Part shown: positions 9,088 through 17,921 of the stretch, piece by piece
How the letters are laid out: the number at the start of each line of letters is the position of its first letter
How positions within the stretch are numbered: position 1 is the first letter of the stretch
Position numbers and translations under genes: made by a program
The notes under the pieces: model-generated
The model's database searches: none
The model's input: only the letters and a program-made list of their open reading frames with translations
Told to the model about the DNA's origin: nothing
Assembly (NCBI RefSeq): GCF_018982885.2
Contig: NZ_CP081848.1
Span: forward strand, 2,170,001-2,234,000
DNA from: Polymorphobacter megasporae
GTDB taxonomy: Bacteria > Pseudomonadota > Alphaproteobacteria > Sphingomonadales > Sphingomonadaceae
Length of the DNA stretch: 64,000 nucleotides
Reading direction: 5' to 3'

Positions 9088-10239
9088 TCAGCGGTCGACC
9101 GACACCCGGTAGACCATGACGTGCCGGTACGGGTGAGCCGGATCGACCCGCGCCGAGACGAACTTCGGCTGGTTCGGCGCGTCGGGAAACTTCTGCGGCT
9201 CGAGCGCGATGCCGTCGCCCATCCGGTACAGATGACCGTGCTTGCCGACATAGGTGCCATCGAGGAAATTGCCGGTGTAGAATTGCACCCCGGGCTCGGT
9301 GCTCAGCACCTCGAGCGTCCGCCCCGACGCCGGATCGTGGAGCCGCGCCAGCAGCTTGGGCTCGGCGGTCAGCCCGGCATCGATTGCGAAATTATGGTCA
9401 TAGCCCTGCCCGAAGCGCATCTGCTGGTCGCGCCCGTCGCGCAGTCCCTCGGCGATCAGGCGCGGCTTGCGGAAGTCGAACACCGTCCCCGCGACGGGCA
9501 TCAGTGCGCCGGTCGGGATCAGGCTCGCGTTGACCGGAGTGATCGCCGACGCCGGGATCGTCAGGACATGCTGCGACGTCCCCTGCGGCGCGCCTTCGCC
9601 CGCAAGGTTGAAGATGCCGTGGTTGGTCATGTTGACGATCGTCGGCTTGTCGGTCGTCGCGGCGAAGGTGATCGTCAGCGCCCCCGCCTCGTCGAGCGCA
9701 TACGTCGTCGTCACGTCGAGGTTGCCGGGATAGCCCGAATCGCCGTCAGGGCTGCGGTGGGTCAGGACGACGCTCGCGACCGGCCCGCTGGTGATTTTGG
9801 CGACGTGCCACGCGACCTTGTCGAAGCCCTTGCCGCCGCCGTGGAGCGAGTTGGTCATGTCGTTGAGCGGGAGCTGGTAGGTCTTGCCGTCGAGGACGAA
9901 GCGCCCGCCGGCGATGCGGTTGGCATAGCGCCCGACCGTCACCGCGAAGTAGTTCGGGTGATCGACGTACGACGCGAGCGCATCATAGCCGAGAACGATG
10001 TCGGCGAGCTTGCCGTTGCGATCGGGCGCGAGCAGCCCCTGGAGCGTCGCGCCATAGGTCAGCACCCGCGCGCTGACGCCCTTGGCGTTGGTCAGCATGA
10101 TCAGCTCGATCGGCGTGCCGTCGGCGAGCGTGCCCGCGGGCGCGCGCTGCGCCTCTACCGCCCCGGCGGCGACCGACAGGGAGAGCGCGGCGGCGATGGC
10201 CCCAAGCGACAGGGCGTGCTTCGCGTGCAAATTCCGCAT
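9088..10239 (-). CDS. galM: Aldose 1-epimerase (mutarotase), periplasmic
   Basis: A galactose-mutarotase-like enzyme of 383 residues that interconverts sugar anomers. Active-site landmarks are NSLHGG, the TNHGIFNL segment and the late acid LEPQKFPDAPN. The ATG at 10239 has a GGGAG ribosome site and starts a signal peptide ending near AAGAVEA, so it works in the periplasm. It is divergent from the FucP-type symporter with an operator-like site between them. In this cluster the substrate is more likely L-arabinose released by the GH51 enzyme than galactose, so the symbol reflects the family rather than the proven sugar. Confidence 0.9.
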   Translation of the reverse strand: MRNLHAKHALSLGAIAAALSLSVAAGAVEAQRAPAGTLADGTPIELIMLTNAKGVSARVLTYGATLQGLLAPDRNGKLADIVLGYDALASYVDHPNYFAVTVGRYANRIAGGRFVLDGKTYQLPLNDMTNSLHGGGKGFDKVAWHVAKITSGPVASVVLTHRSPDGDSGYPGNLDVTTTYALDEAGALTITFAATTDKPTIVNMTNHGIFNLAGEGAPQGTSQHVLTIPASAITPVNASLIPTGALMPVAGTVFDFRKPRLIAEGLRDGRDQQMRFGQGYDHNFAIDAGLTAEPKLLARLHDPASGRTLEVLSTEPGVQFYTGNFLDGTYVGKHGHLYRMGDGIALEPQKFPDAPNQPKFVSARVDPAHPYRHVMVYRVSVDR

Positions 10240-10270
10240 ATCATCTCCCGCGCGGCGCGAGCGTTCGGCG

Positions 10271-10305
10271 TTGACGCTCTGGCCGACGCTATATAGTCGG
10301 ACAAT
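10271..10305 (+). promoter_or_regulatory. Promoter with GntR-type operator for the sugar symporter
   Basis: TTGACG at 10271-10276 and TATAGT at 10292-10297 (spacing 15) form a plausible sigma70 promoter reading toward the symporter. Overlapping the -10 is TAGTCGGACAA (10294-10304). Its complement, TTGTCCGACTA, fits the FadR/FCD-type GntR consensus TNGTNNNACNA. The same word recurs before the dehydrogenase gene at 12847-12857. It would also control the divergent mutarotase. Confidence 0.6.
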
Positions 10306-10367
10306 TGGATCAGCGGCAAGATCGACCCGGAGAAGGTCGCAGGCCCGCAAACTTGGAGGGGAAAGAC

Positions 10368-11708
10368 ATGGCGCTTCCGGTCACCACGGCGGGCGCAACC
10401 GCGACGAGCGGCGCGGCGTCAGGCATGACGACATCGAGCGGCGCGGCGATCAATCCGCGCCCGATCCTGACATTGCTCGCCAGCCTGTTCTTCATGTGGG
10501 GCTTCATCACCGTCATCAACAATACGCTGCTGCCGCACCTGCGCGCCGTGTTCGACCTCAATTACACCCAGACGACGTTGATCGAGAGCGTCTGGTTCAT
10601 CGCCTATTTCTTCGCCTCGATCCCGTCGGCCAAGCTGATCGAGCGCGTCGGCTATCAGCGCGCGATGGTCATCGGCCTCGGCATGATGGCGGCGGGCGCA
10701 CTCGTCATGGTCCCCGCCGCGCGGATTCCCTCGTACGGCGTGACGCTGTTCGCGCTGTTCGTCATCGCCAGCGGCATTACGCTGCTCCAGGTCGCGGCGA
10801 ACCCGTACGTCGCGGTCGTCGGCCCGCCCGAAACCGCGTCGTCGCGGCTTAATCTGGTGCAGGCGTTCAACTCGGCGGGGGCGACGCTCGCCCCGTTGTT
10901 CGGCGGCTACCTGATCCTCGGGCGCTCGACTTCGGGCACCGCCGCGGCGGGGAGCACCGCGGTCCTGACCCAGGCCGAGCGGATCGCCGATGCGCATGCG
11001 GTGGTGCTGCCGTATCTCATCGTCGCGGGCATTCTCGTCGTCCTCGCGGTCGTTATTGCGCGCTTCCCGCTCCCCGCGATGGGCACCGCGACCCAGCGCT
11101 CGGGCAAGGAGGCGCGGCGCGGCCAGTCGCTCTGGGCGCACCGCAACCTCGTCTTCGGCATCCCGGCGATCTTCATCTACCTGATTGCTGAGATCGGCGT
11201 CGCCAACCTGTTCATCAACTTCGTCAGCCAGCCCGAGATCGGCAACCTGACCCACGAGCAGGCGTCGCACTACCTGTTCCTGCTGTGGGGCGGGATGATG
11301 GTCGGGCGGCTCGTCGGCAGCGCGGTGATGCGCACCATCCCCGCCGAAAAGGTCCTCGCCTTCGCCAGCACCGGGGCGTTCGTCGTGATGATCGTCGCGA
11401 CGTTCACGACCGGCCACGTCGCGATGTGGGCGCTGATCTCGGTCGGGCTGTTCCACTCGATCATGTTCCCGACGATCTTCACCCTCGGCATCCGCGGCCT
11501 CGGCCCACTGACCGAGGAGGGCTCGGGCCTGCTGATCATGGCGATCGCGGGCGGCGCGCTGGTTATCGTGCAGGGGTGGCTGGCGGATACATATGGATTG
11601 CAGAACTCGTTCCTGCTGACGGCGGCGTGCGAGTTGTATGTGCTGTTCTATGCGGTGTGGGGGGCGCGGGTGACGGCCGCGCTGCCGGAGCCGGTGGTGG
11701 GGGTTTAG
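10368..11708 (+). CDS. FucP-family sugar/H+ symporter (MFS)
   Basis: A 12-helix major facilitator protein of 446 residues, close to FucP/GluP-type hexose, fucose or arabinose symporters. The first helix FFMWGFITVINNTLLPHL and the AANPYVAVVGP segment after helix 4 are typical. The ATG at 10368 follows GGAGGGG. It is part of the arabinose cluster and divergent from the periplasmic mutarotase. From context it most likely imports L-arabinose, but the sequence alone does not fix the sugar. A composite palindromic repeat follows the stop. Confidence 0.9.
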   Translation: MALPVTTAGATATSGAASGMTTSSGAAINPRPILTLLASLFFMWGFITVINNTLLPHLRAVFDLNYTQTTLIESVWFIAYFFASIPSAKLIERVGYQRAMVIGLGMMAAGALVMVPAARIPSYGVTLFALFVIASGITLLQVAANPYVAVVGPPETASSRLNLVQAFNSAGATLAPLFGGYLILGRSTSGTAAAGSTAVLTQAERIADAHAVVLPYLIVAGILVVLAVVIARFPLPAMGTATQRSGKEARRGQSLWAHRNLVFGIPAIFIYLIAEIGVANLFINFVSQPEIGNLTHEQASHYLFLLWGGMMVGRLVGSAVMRTIPAEKVLAFASTGAFVVMIVATFTTGHVAMWALISVGLFHSIMFPTIFTLGIRGLGPLTEEGSGLLIMAIAGGALVIVQGWLADTYGLQNSFLLTAACELYVLFYAVWGARVTAALPEPVVGV

Positions 11709-11720
11709 CCTCCTTATCCT

Positions 11721-11844
11721 CCCCTCCCCTTCAGGGGAGGGGCCGGGGGTGGGGGAGTCACCCCAAACACCACAGGCCGTAACTTCCTCACCCCCGGGCC
11801 ACGCCAAGCGGCGCGTCTCTCGCTCCTCCCTTGAAGGGGAGGGG
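11721..11844. repeat. Composite GC-rich palindromic repeat
   Basis: It begins with the 22-base palindrome CCCCTCCCC-TTCA-GGGGAGGGG (11721-11742), continues through CCGGGGGTGGGGG, then CACCCCCGGGCCACGCCAAG and GCGCGTCTCTCG, and ends in CCTCCC-TTGAA-GGGGAGGG (11825-11844). It is very similar in order and wording to 25043-25194. It lies between the 3' ends of convergent genes. Confidence 0.82.
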
Positions 11845-11850
11845 AAGCAG

Positions 11851-12762
11851 CTAGCCCTCGTCCCCCAGCCGGCTGATATCGTCGAGCGCCAGATCCACCA
11901 GCACCCGCATCGCCCTGCTCGCGTCGCCCGCATCCCCCGCGGCGATTGCCTCATACACCCGGCGGTGGTCGGGGATCGGGTTTCGCGGCAGCGCGCGGGC
12001 GCGTTGTTTGAAGACCGTCGTCCAGTTGACCGCGGCGCCGATGCTCGAGCTCAGCACGATCAGCGCGTCGTTCTTCGTCGCGGCTAGGATGGCGGTGTGG
12101 AAATCGCGGTCGGCGGCGCGGCCGAGGTCGCTCGCGAGCGTGTGGCGCGACATGGCGGCGAGGGCCTCCTTGATGAGCTTGACGTCGCTGCGGTCGCGGC
12201 GCTCGGCGGCGAGGGCGGCGGCGGCGGGCTCGACGATCGCGCGGAGTTCGAACAGGTTGCGGATGAAGCGCATGTCGGGATCGCCGGTGAACGCCCATGC
12301 CAGCACGTCGGGGTCGAGCAGGTTCCAGCGGTTGCGCGGCAAGACGCTCGTCCCGGCCTTGGGGCGGCTTTCGACGAGCCCCTTGGCGGTGAGGACCTGC
12401 ACCGCCTCGCGGTATGCGCTGCGCGAGACGTCGAGCTCGCCCGAGAACGCGACTTCGCCCGGAAGGCGGTCGCCGGGGGCGTAATGGCCCGAGACGATGG
12501 CGACGCCGAGCTTGTGCGCGATCGCGCCGTGCAGGCGGCGCCCGGTGCCGCGCGGGCTGCGGACCGCGTCGTCGGCGGCAGTCGGGCTCGCCAAATCGGT
12601 TCCGACGACAGCATCATCGGTGGTCAGGTTGGTCGAAGCATCACCGATGCTGAGGTCCTGCGCGCTGTCGGTGCCGGCGTTGACCGCGTCGGCGGGGACT
12701 GTGCTGACGGGGGCATTGCGGGCAGGGCCGTCGCTGGCGAGATCGGCGGGCGGCTTGGCCAC
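11851..12762 (-). CDS. GntR-family regulator, FCD type
   Basis: A transcription factor with a GntR winged helix (about residues 76-135, including DRLPGEVAFSGELDVSRSAYR) and a C-terminal FCD effector domain (about 150-300) with the FELRAIVEPAAAALAAERR helix. The likely start is the GTG at 12762, with GAAGGGA spaced eight bases before it, giving 303 residues; any start upstream would put the putative operator inside the gene. Even so it has about 70 extra Ala/Asp-rich N-terminal residues, unusual for this family (about 230-250). It is divergent from the arabinose catabolic operon and probably represses it and the transporter, with a sugar acid as inducer. Confidence 0.85.
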   Translation of the reverse strand: MAKPPADLASDGPARNAPVSTVPADAVNAGTDSAQDLSIGDASTNLTTDDAVVGTDLASPTAADDAVRSPRGTGRRLHGAIAHKLGVAIVSGHYAPGDRLPGEVAFSGELDVSRSAYREAVQVLTAKGLVESRPKAGTSVLPRNRWNLLDPDVLAWAFTGDPDMRFIRNLFELRAIVEPAAAALAAERRDRSDVKLIKEALAAMSRHTLASDLGRAADRDFHTAILAATKNDALIVLSSSIGAAVNWTTVFKQRARALPRNPIPDHRRVYEAIAAGDAGDASRAMRVLVDLALDDISRLGDEG

Positions 12763-12843
12763 GGATCGGGTCCCTTCGCTCGGGCTGGCAGGTTTCGATG
12801 CGACCGCACGGCGAGAAATCTTGCCTTCGCGAGCCGCGGACCT

Positions 12844-12859
12844 TATTGTCGGACTATTA
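12844..12859. promoter_or_regulatory. Operator-like site in the gntR / dehydrogenase promoter
   Basis: TTGTCGGACTA (12847-12857) fits the FCD-GntR consensus TNGTNNNACNA and is nearly identical to the word at 10294-10304 read on the other strand. It lies about 30 bases before the dehydrogenase ATG and about 90 before the GTG of the regulator. The flanking TATTAA (12855-12860) could be a -10 element, so binding would block transcription. Confidence 0.6.
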
Positions 12860-12883
12860 AATCTCAATCCGTCAGGTGACAAT

Positions 12884-14413
12884 ATGGCTTCGGCATCCTT
12901 TCGCTCGATCGCCGCCGATAGTGGTGAGCCCGTCGGTCCCGAATATCACGTCGACGGCCCCGCAGAGGTCGCCGCCGCGTGCGCCGCCGCCGACGCCGCG
13001 TTCGACGCCTACCGCGAAACCGGCACCGCCGAGCGTGCCACCTTCCTCCGCCGGATCGCGACCGAGATCGAGGGCCTCGGCGACGCGCTGATCGTCCAGG
13101 CGATGCTCGAAAGCGGCCTGCCGCGCGCCCGGCTCGAGGGTGAGCGCGGGCGCACCGTCGGCCAGCTCCGCCTGTTCGCCGGTGTCGTCGAGCGCGGCGG
13201 TTGGCTCGGGTTGCGGATCGACCCCGCGCTCCCCGACCGCGCGCCGCTGCCGCGCCCCGACCTACGCCTCCGCATGATCCCGGTCGGCCCCGTCGCGGTG
13301 TTCGGCGCGAGCAACTTCCCGCTCGCCTTCTCAACCGCGGGCGGCGACACCGCGTCGGCACTCGCAAGCGGCTGCACCGTCGTCGTCAAGGGCCACCCGG
13401 CGCACCCGGGCACCGGCGCGATGGTCGCGGGCGCGATCGCTGCCGCGGTCGCCGCGTGCGGCCTGCCCGAGGGCGTGTTCTCGCACCTCCAGGGGCCCGG
13501 CACCGCGCTCGGGACGGCGCTCGTCCAGGACCCGCGCATCGCCGCGGTCGGCTTCACCGGCTCGCGCACCGGCGGCCTCGCTCTCGTCCGTCTCGCACAG
13601 GCCCGCACCGTGCCGATCCCGGTCTATGCCGAGATGAGCAGCGTCAATCCGGTCGTGCTGTTCCCCGCGGCGCTGGCGGCGCGCGGCGCGGCGCTCGGCA
13701 CCGCATTCGTCGGTTCGCTGACGATGGGCGCGGGGCAGTTCTGCACCAACCCGGGCCTCGTGCTGGCGATCCCCGGACCGGGCCTCGACGCGTTCGAAGC
13801 GGCAGCGCGGACCGCGATGGCGGCGGCGAGCGCGGCGACGATGCTCACCCCCGGCATCCACGCCGCGTACGAGCAGGGCGTCGCGCACCTGCTCGCTCAT
13901 GACAATGTCGAGACGCTCGCGCAGGGCGCGTTGGGTGAGGGCGCGAGCCGTGGCCGTGCGGCGCTGTTCGCCACGGGTGCGCCCGACTTCCTGAGCGACG
14001 AAAGCCTTGGCCATGAGGTCTTCGGCGCGGCATCGCTCGTCGTCCGCTGCGCCGATGAGGCTGAACTCGCGAAGGTTCTCGCGACGACCGAGGGCCAGCT
14101 CACCGCGACGCTGCAGATGGACGCCGACGATGTGCCGATGGCCTCGCGCCTTTTGCCCGTTTTGGAGCGCAAGGCAGGCCGAATCCTCGCCAATGGCTGG
14201 CCGACCGGGGTCGAAGTTGCCCACGCGATGGTCCACGGCGGGCCGTTCCCGGCGACCTCCGACGGCCGCACGACGTCGGTCGGCAGCCTCGCGATCGACC
14301 GCTTCCTCCGCCCGGTGTGCTACCAGAACCTCGCCGCCGAGCTGCTTCCGGCGGTGTTGCGCGACGACGGCGCGATGGCGTTCCCGCGCCTGATCGACGG
14401 CATCGCGGCGTAG
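12884..14413 (+). CDS. Alpha-ketoglutarate semialdehyde dehydrogenase
   Basis: An NAD(P)-dependent aldehyde dehydrogenase of 509 residues, of the type that oxidises 2,5-dioxopentanoate to 2-oxoglutarate in non-phosphorylative pentose and sugar-acid pathways. Catalytic residues: Glu250 (VYAEMSSVNP), Cys287 (GAGQFCTNPG) and the oxyanion Asn144 (FGASNFPLAFS). The FPLAFSTAGGDTASALA signature and late NGWPTGVEV are typical of this subfamily. The start has AGGTGA seven bases ahead. It is the first gene of a four-gene arabinose operon and performs the last step. The symbol araE (Azospirillum usage) would be possible but collides with the E. coli transporter name. Confidence 0.9.
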   Translation: MASASFRSIAADSGEPVGPEYHVDGPAEVAAACAAADAAFDAYRETGTAERATFLRRIATEIEGLGDALIVQAMLESGLPRARLEGERGRTVGQLRLFAGVVERGGWLGLRIDPALPDRAPLPRPDLRLRMIPVGPVAVFGASNFPLAFSTAGGDTASALASGCTVVVKGHPAHPGTGAMVAGAIAAAVAACGLPEGVFSHLQGPGTALGTALVQDPRIAAVGFTGSRTGGLALVRLAQARTVPIPVYAEMSSVNPVVLFPAALAARGAALGTAFVGSLTMGAGQFCTNPGLVLAIPGPGLDAFEAAARTAMAAASAATMLTPGIHAAYEQGVAHLLAHDNVETLAQGALGEGASRGRAALFATGAPDFLSDESLGHEVFGAASLVVRCADEAELAKVLATTEGQLTATLQMDADDVPMASRLLPVLERKAGRILANGWPTGVEVAHAMVHGGPFPATSDGRTTSVGSLAIDRFLRPVCYQNLAAELLPAVLRDDGAMAFPRLIDGIAA

Positions 14414-14417
14414 ACGC

Positions 14418-15413
14418 ATGACGCTGCGCCTCCTCCAGCATCGCAGCGCCAACGGCACCAGGTCGGTGATCGCCGCAACTGACGACGGTGCGGCATTCGT
14501 CACCGGCGTCGACACGGTCCGCGCGCTCGCAACGCGGGCAATCGCCGCCGGGGTCGACCTCGCGGCGATGGTCGCGATGTGCGGCACCGGCGCGGCGGTC
14601 GATATCGTGGCCGCGCTCGCGGCGGGGGAGCTGCTCGCCCCGATCGACCACGACAATCCGGCGCATCTGCTGATGACCGGCACCGGCCTCACGCATCTCG
14701 GTTCAGCCGAGGGGCGCGACCAGATGCACCGCGCGGCGGCAGCGGCGGCGACCCAGACCGATTCGATGCGGATGTTCCTCGAAGGCGTCGAGGGCGGCAA
14801 GCCCGCGCCCGGCGAGACCGGGCAGCAGCCTGAATGGTTCTTCAAGGGCGACGGCACGACCCTCGTCGGACCGGGCGGGGACCTGATCTCGCCGTCGTTC
14901 GCACAGGACGGCAGCGAGGAGCCCGAGCTTGCGGGGATCTACCTGATCGGCCCCAACGGCACGCCGTTCCGCCTCGGCATCGCGCTGGCGAACGAGTTCA
15001 GCGACCATGTTACCGAGCGGCACAATTACCTGTGGCTGGCGCATTCGAAGCTGCGCCCGGCGGCGCTCGGCCCCGAACTTCTCGTCGGCCCACCCCCCGC
15101 CAGCGTCGCGGGAACCAGCCGGATCGTCCGCGATGGCGCGGTGCTGTGGGAAAAGCCGTTCCTCAGCGGCGAGGCGAACATGTCGCACAGCATCGCCAAC
15201 CTCGAAGCGCACCACTTCAAATACCCATTGTTCCGCCGCCCGGGCGACGTCCACGTCCACTTCTTCGGCACCGCGACATTGTCGCTCGCCGACGGGGTGC
15301 GGACGCAAGTGGGCGACGTCTTCGAGATCGAGGCGCCGCCATTCACCCTTCCGCTGCGCAACCGCCTCGCGGTCGCCGACACCGCCGCCGACATTGCCGT
15401 CTACGTGCTGTGA
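14418..15413 (+). CDS. AraD1/GguC family (FAH-fold) 2-keto-3-deoxy sugar acid dehydratase
   Basis: A 331-residue protein of the AraD1/GguC family, related to fumarylacetoacetate hydrolases. Members replace the DHDPS-type AraD in some bacteria and dehydrate 2-keto-3-deoxy-L-arabonate (pentonate) to 2,5-dioxopentanoate. Visible family features are HLLMTGTGLTHLGSAEGRD, QPEWFFKGDGT, the metal-site region SEEPELAGIYLIG and LANEFSDHVTERHNYLWLAHSK. It is four bases after the dehydrogenase, which would consume its product, so function and context agree. A direct assay record for this sequence cannot be seen here. Confidence 0.82.
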   Translation: MTLRLLQHRSANGTRSVIAATDDGAAFVTGVDTVRALATRAIAAGVDLAAMVAMCGTGAAVDIVAALAAGELLAPIDHDNPAHLLMTGTGLTHLGSAEGRDQMHRAAAAAATQTDSMRMFLEGVEGGKPAPGETGQQPEWFFKGDGTTLVGPGGDLISPSFAQDGSEEPELAGIYLIGPNGTPFRLGIALANEFSDHVTERHNYLWLAHSKLRPAALGPELLVGPPPASVAGTSRIVRDGAVLWEKPFLSGEANMSHSIANLEAHHFKYPLFRRPGDVHVHFFGTATLSLADGVRTQVGDVFEIEAPPFTLPLRNRLAVADTAADIAVYVL

Positions 15414-16342
15414 CCGGTGCGCCGATCCGCCTCGCCGTCGTCGGCCTCGGCAAGATCGCGCACGACCAGCACCTCCCCGCGATCGCCGCCAACCCCGGGT
15501 TCGACCTCGCGGCGACGGTCAGCCCGCATCATGGCGGCGTCGCTGGCACGCCGCATTTCCCGAGCCTCGGCGACCTGCTCGCGGTCGGGCCGGCGATCGA
15601 CGCGGTCGTCCTCTGTACCCCGCCGCAGGTGCGCTATGACCTCGCGGCGCAGGCGCTGGCGCGGGGGCTCCACGTCTTCCTCGAAAAGCCTCCCGGCGCG
15701 ACGGTCGCCGAGGTCGCGGCACTGTCCAATCAGGCGCAGGCGTCGGGGGTGACGCTGTTCGCCGGCTGGCATTCGCGCTTCGCGCCTGGGGTCGAGCCGG
15801 CGCGCGAATGGCTGGCGGGAAAGCGGCTCGACCGCGTTGCGATCGTCTGGCGCGAGGATGTCCGCGTCTGGCATCCGGGACAGGCGTGGATCTGGGAGCC
15901 CGGCGGTCTCGGTGTGTTCGATCCGGGGATCAACGCGCTGTCGATCGCGACGCATATCCTGCCGCACGCCTTCTTCCTGACCGCCGCGACGCTGTCGATC
16001 CCGGCGAATCGCGCCGCGCCGATCGCCGCCGACCTGGTGTTCCGCGACACCGCCGGCACCGCGATCACGATGGACCTCGATTTCCGCCAGACGGGTCCGC
16101 AAAGCTGGGACATCACCGTCGACACCGACGGCGGCACGCTGACCTTGTCGTCGGGCGGCGCGGTGCTGCACCTGCCCGACGCGACCATCGCACACGACGA
16201 GCGCGAATATCCGGGGCTGTACGCGCGCTTCGTCGACCTGATCCGCGACCGCCGGAGCGAGGTCGACACGCGCCCGCTCCAGCTCGTCGCCGACGCATTC
16301 CTTCGTGGCAGACAACAGATTGTCGAGGCATTCGATGACTAA
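15410..16342 (+). CDS. L-arabinose 1-dehydrogenase (Gfo/Idh/MocA family)
   Basis: A 310-residue NAD(P)-dependent sugar dehydrogenase that oxidises L-arabinose (often also D-galactose) to the lactone. The Rossmann motif VVGLGKIAHDQHLPAI and the EKPPGATVAEV segment are plain. The stretch EDVRVWHPGQAWIWEPGGLG and DPGINALSIATHILP match my memory of the Azospirillum L-arabinose 1-dehydrogenase (AraA, 309 residues). The start is a GTG overlapping the previous stop by four bases, so it is translationally coupled. Galactose dehydrogenase is the main alternative name. Confidence 0.88.
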   Translation: MTGAPIRLAVVGLGKIAHDQHLPAIAANPGFDLAATVSPHHGGVAGTPHFPSLGDLLAVGPAIDAVVLCTPPQVRYDLAAQALARGLHVFLEKPPGATVAEVAALSNQAQASGVTLFAGWHSRFAPGVEPAREWLAGKRLDRVAIVWREDVRVWHPGQAWIWEPGGLGVFDPGINALSIATHILPHAFFLTAATLSIPANRAAPIAADLVFRDTAGTAITMDLDFRQTGPQSWDITVDTDGGTLTLSSGGAVLHLPDATIAHDEREYPGLYARFVDLIRDRRSEVDTRPLQLVADAFLRGRQQIVEAFDD

Positions 16343-17909
16343 GGCACCGACCCTACGCGTATTGGCTGGGATGCTGGCGATGGCGTCCGCGCCGGTCCTC
16401 CATGCCCAGACCGCCGAGCCAGTGCCGCCGACCGCCGAGCTGACGATCCACGCCGACCAGCCCGGCCCGGTATTCAGCCGCCAGATCTTTTCGCAGTTCG
16501 CCGAGCATCTCGGCACCGGCATATACGGCGGGCTCTGGGTCGGGCCGAAGTCGAAGATCAAGAACACCCGCGGCTTCCGCAACGACGTCGTCGGCGCGCT
16601 GCGCGACCTCGCGGTGCCGGTCGTCCGCTGGCCCGGCGGGTGCTTCGCCGACGAATATCACTGGCGGGAGGGCGTCGGCCCGAGCGCCAAGCGCCCGGTC
16701 AAGATCAACACCAACTGGGGCGGCGTTACCGAGCCGAACGCGGTCGGCACGCATGAATTCATGGACCTCGCCGAACAGATCGGCGCCGACGTCTATATCT
16801 CGGGCAATGTCGGCAGCGGCTCGCCGCAGGAAATGGCCGAGTGGGTCGAATATATGACCTCGCCCGCCGGCAGCCTCGCCGACGAACGCGCGCGCAACGG
16901 CCACAAGGCCCCGTGGAAGGTCGCCTATTTCGGGATCGGCAACGAACTGTGGGGCTGCGGCGGCAACATGCGCCCCGAATACGCCGCCGATGTCACGCGG
17001 CGCTATGCGACGTACATCAAGACGCCAGCGGGAACGACGATCCAGAAGATCGCCAGCGGCGCCAACACCGACGATTATGCGTGGACCGGCGTGATGATGC
17101 GCGAGGCGTCGAAGCAGGTCGATGCGGTCTCGCTACATTATTACACCGTCCCCGGCTGCTGCGGCTGGCCGCCGAAGGCCTCGGCGACCAAGTTCGACGA
17201 GGCGGGCTGGGCCGAGACGCTGTCTGATACCGGGCGGATGGACGAGTTGATCACCAAGCACGCCGTCGAGATAGACAAGACCGACCCGGCGAAGAAGACG
17301 TGGCTCGCGGTCGACGAGTGGGGAACGTGGTACGCGCCCGAGCCGGGGACCAACCCGGGGTTCCTGCAGCAGCAGAACAGCCTGCGCGATGCGCTGGTCG
17401 CGGCGGTCAACTTCAATATCTTCGCCAAGCATGCCGACCGGGTGCGCCTGACCGCGATCGCGCAGATGGTCAACGTCCTCCAGACGATGATCATGACGAA
17501 GGAGGACAGGATGGTCCTGACCCCGACGTACCACGTGTTTGCGATGTACAAGGCGTACATGGGGGCGACGGTGCTGCCGCTCGAGCTCAAGTCGCCGTGG
17601 TACGCCAAGGACCGCTGGACGATGCCCGCGGTCAGTGCGTCGGCGGTGCGCGATACCGGCGGCGCTGTCCATGTCGGCCTCGCCAACCTCGATCCCAATC
17701 GCGCGACGACGGTGAACGTGCGGCTGCCGGGGCTGGCGGCGACGGGGGTCAGCGGGCGTATCCTGACGGCGCCGGAGATGACCGCGATCAACACGTTCGA
17801 TCGGCCCGACGCGGTAAAGCCGGCGGCGTTTAGCGGGGTGGTGCTGGCGGGGGATGCGCTGCGGGTGACGCTGCCGCCGAAGTCGGTGGTGATGCTCGAT
17901 CTGAAGTAG
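16335..17909 (+). CDS. Alpha-L-arabinofuranosidase, GH51, exported
   Basis: A glycoside hydrolase family 51 enzyme of 524 residues that cuts terminal arabinofuranose from arabinan or arabinoxylan. The signal peptide covers about residues 1-25. The acid/base is Glu204 (GIGNELWGCGG) and the nucleophile Glu328 (VDEWGTWY), on a (beta/alpha)8 barrel followed by a C-terminal beta domain; RWPGGCFADEYHWR is a family hallmark. The ATG at 16335 overlaps the preceding gene by eight bases. It supplies free L-arabinose for the mutarotase, symporter and dehydrogenase of the cluster. Confidence 0.94.
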   Translation: MTKAPTLRVLAGMLAMASAPVLHAQTAEPVPPTAELTIHADQPGPVFSRQIFSQFAEHLGTGIYGGLWVGPKSKIKNTRGFRNDVVGALRDLAVPVVRWPGGCFADEYHWREGVGPSAKRPVKINTNWGGVTEPNAVGTHEFMDLAEQIGADVYISGNVGSGSPQEMAEWVEYMTSPAGSLADERARNGHKAPWKVAYFGIGNELWGCGGNMRPEYAADVTRRYATYIKTPAGTTIQKIASGANTDDYAWTGVMMREASKQVDAVSLHYYTVPGCCGWPPKASATKFDEAGWAETLSDTGRMDELITKHAVEIDKTDPAKKTWLAVDEWGTWYAPEPGTNPGFLQQQNSLRDALVAAVNFNIFAKHADRVRLTAIAQMVNVLQTMIMTKEDRMVLTPTYHVFAMYKAYMGATVLPLELKSPWYAKDRWTMPAVSASAVRDTGGAVHVGLANLDPNRATTVNVRLPGLAATGVSGRILTAPEMTAINTFDRPDAVKPAAFSGVVLAGDALRVTLPPKSVVMLDLK

Positions 17910-17921
17910 CGAGCCGCTTCT

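Noticed and set aside
7969-10296. 775-codon open frame on the plus strand across the amidase and mutarotase genes
   Set aside because: Arg-rich, without recognisable domains, antisense to two well-supported enzymes; a product of high GC.
13331-14857. 508-codon minus-strand frame opposite the dehydrogenase and AraD1 genes
   Set aside because: Low-complexity Arg/Ala/Asp composition and no domain; the opposite strand is fully explained by two enzymes.
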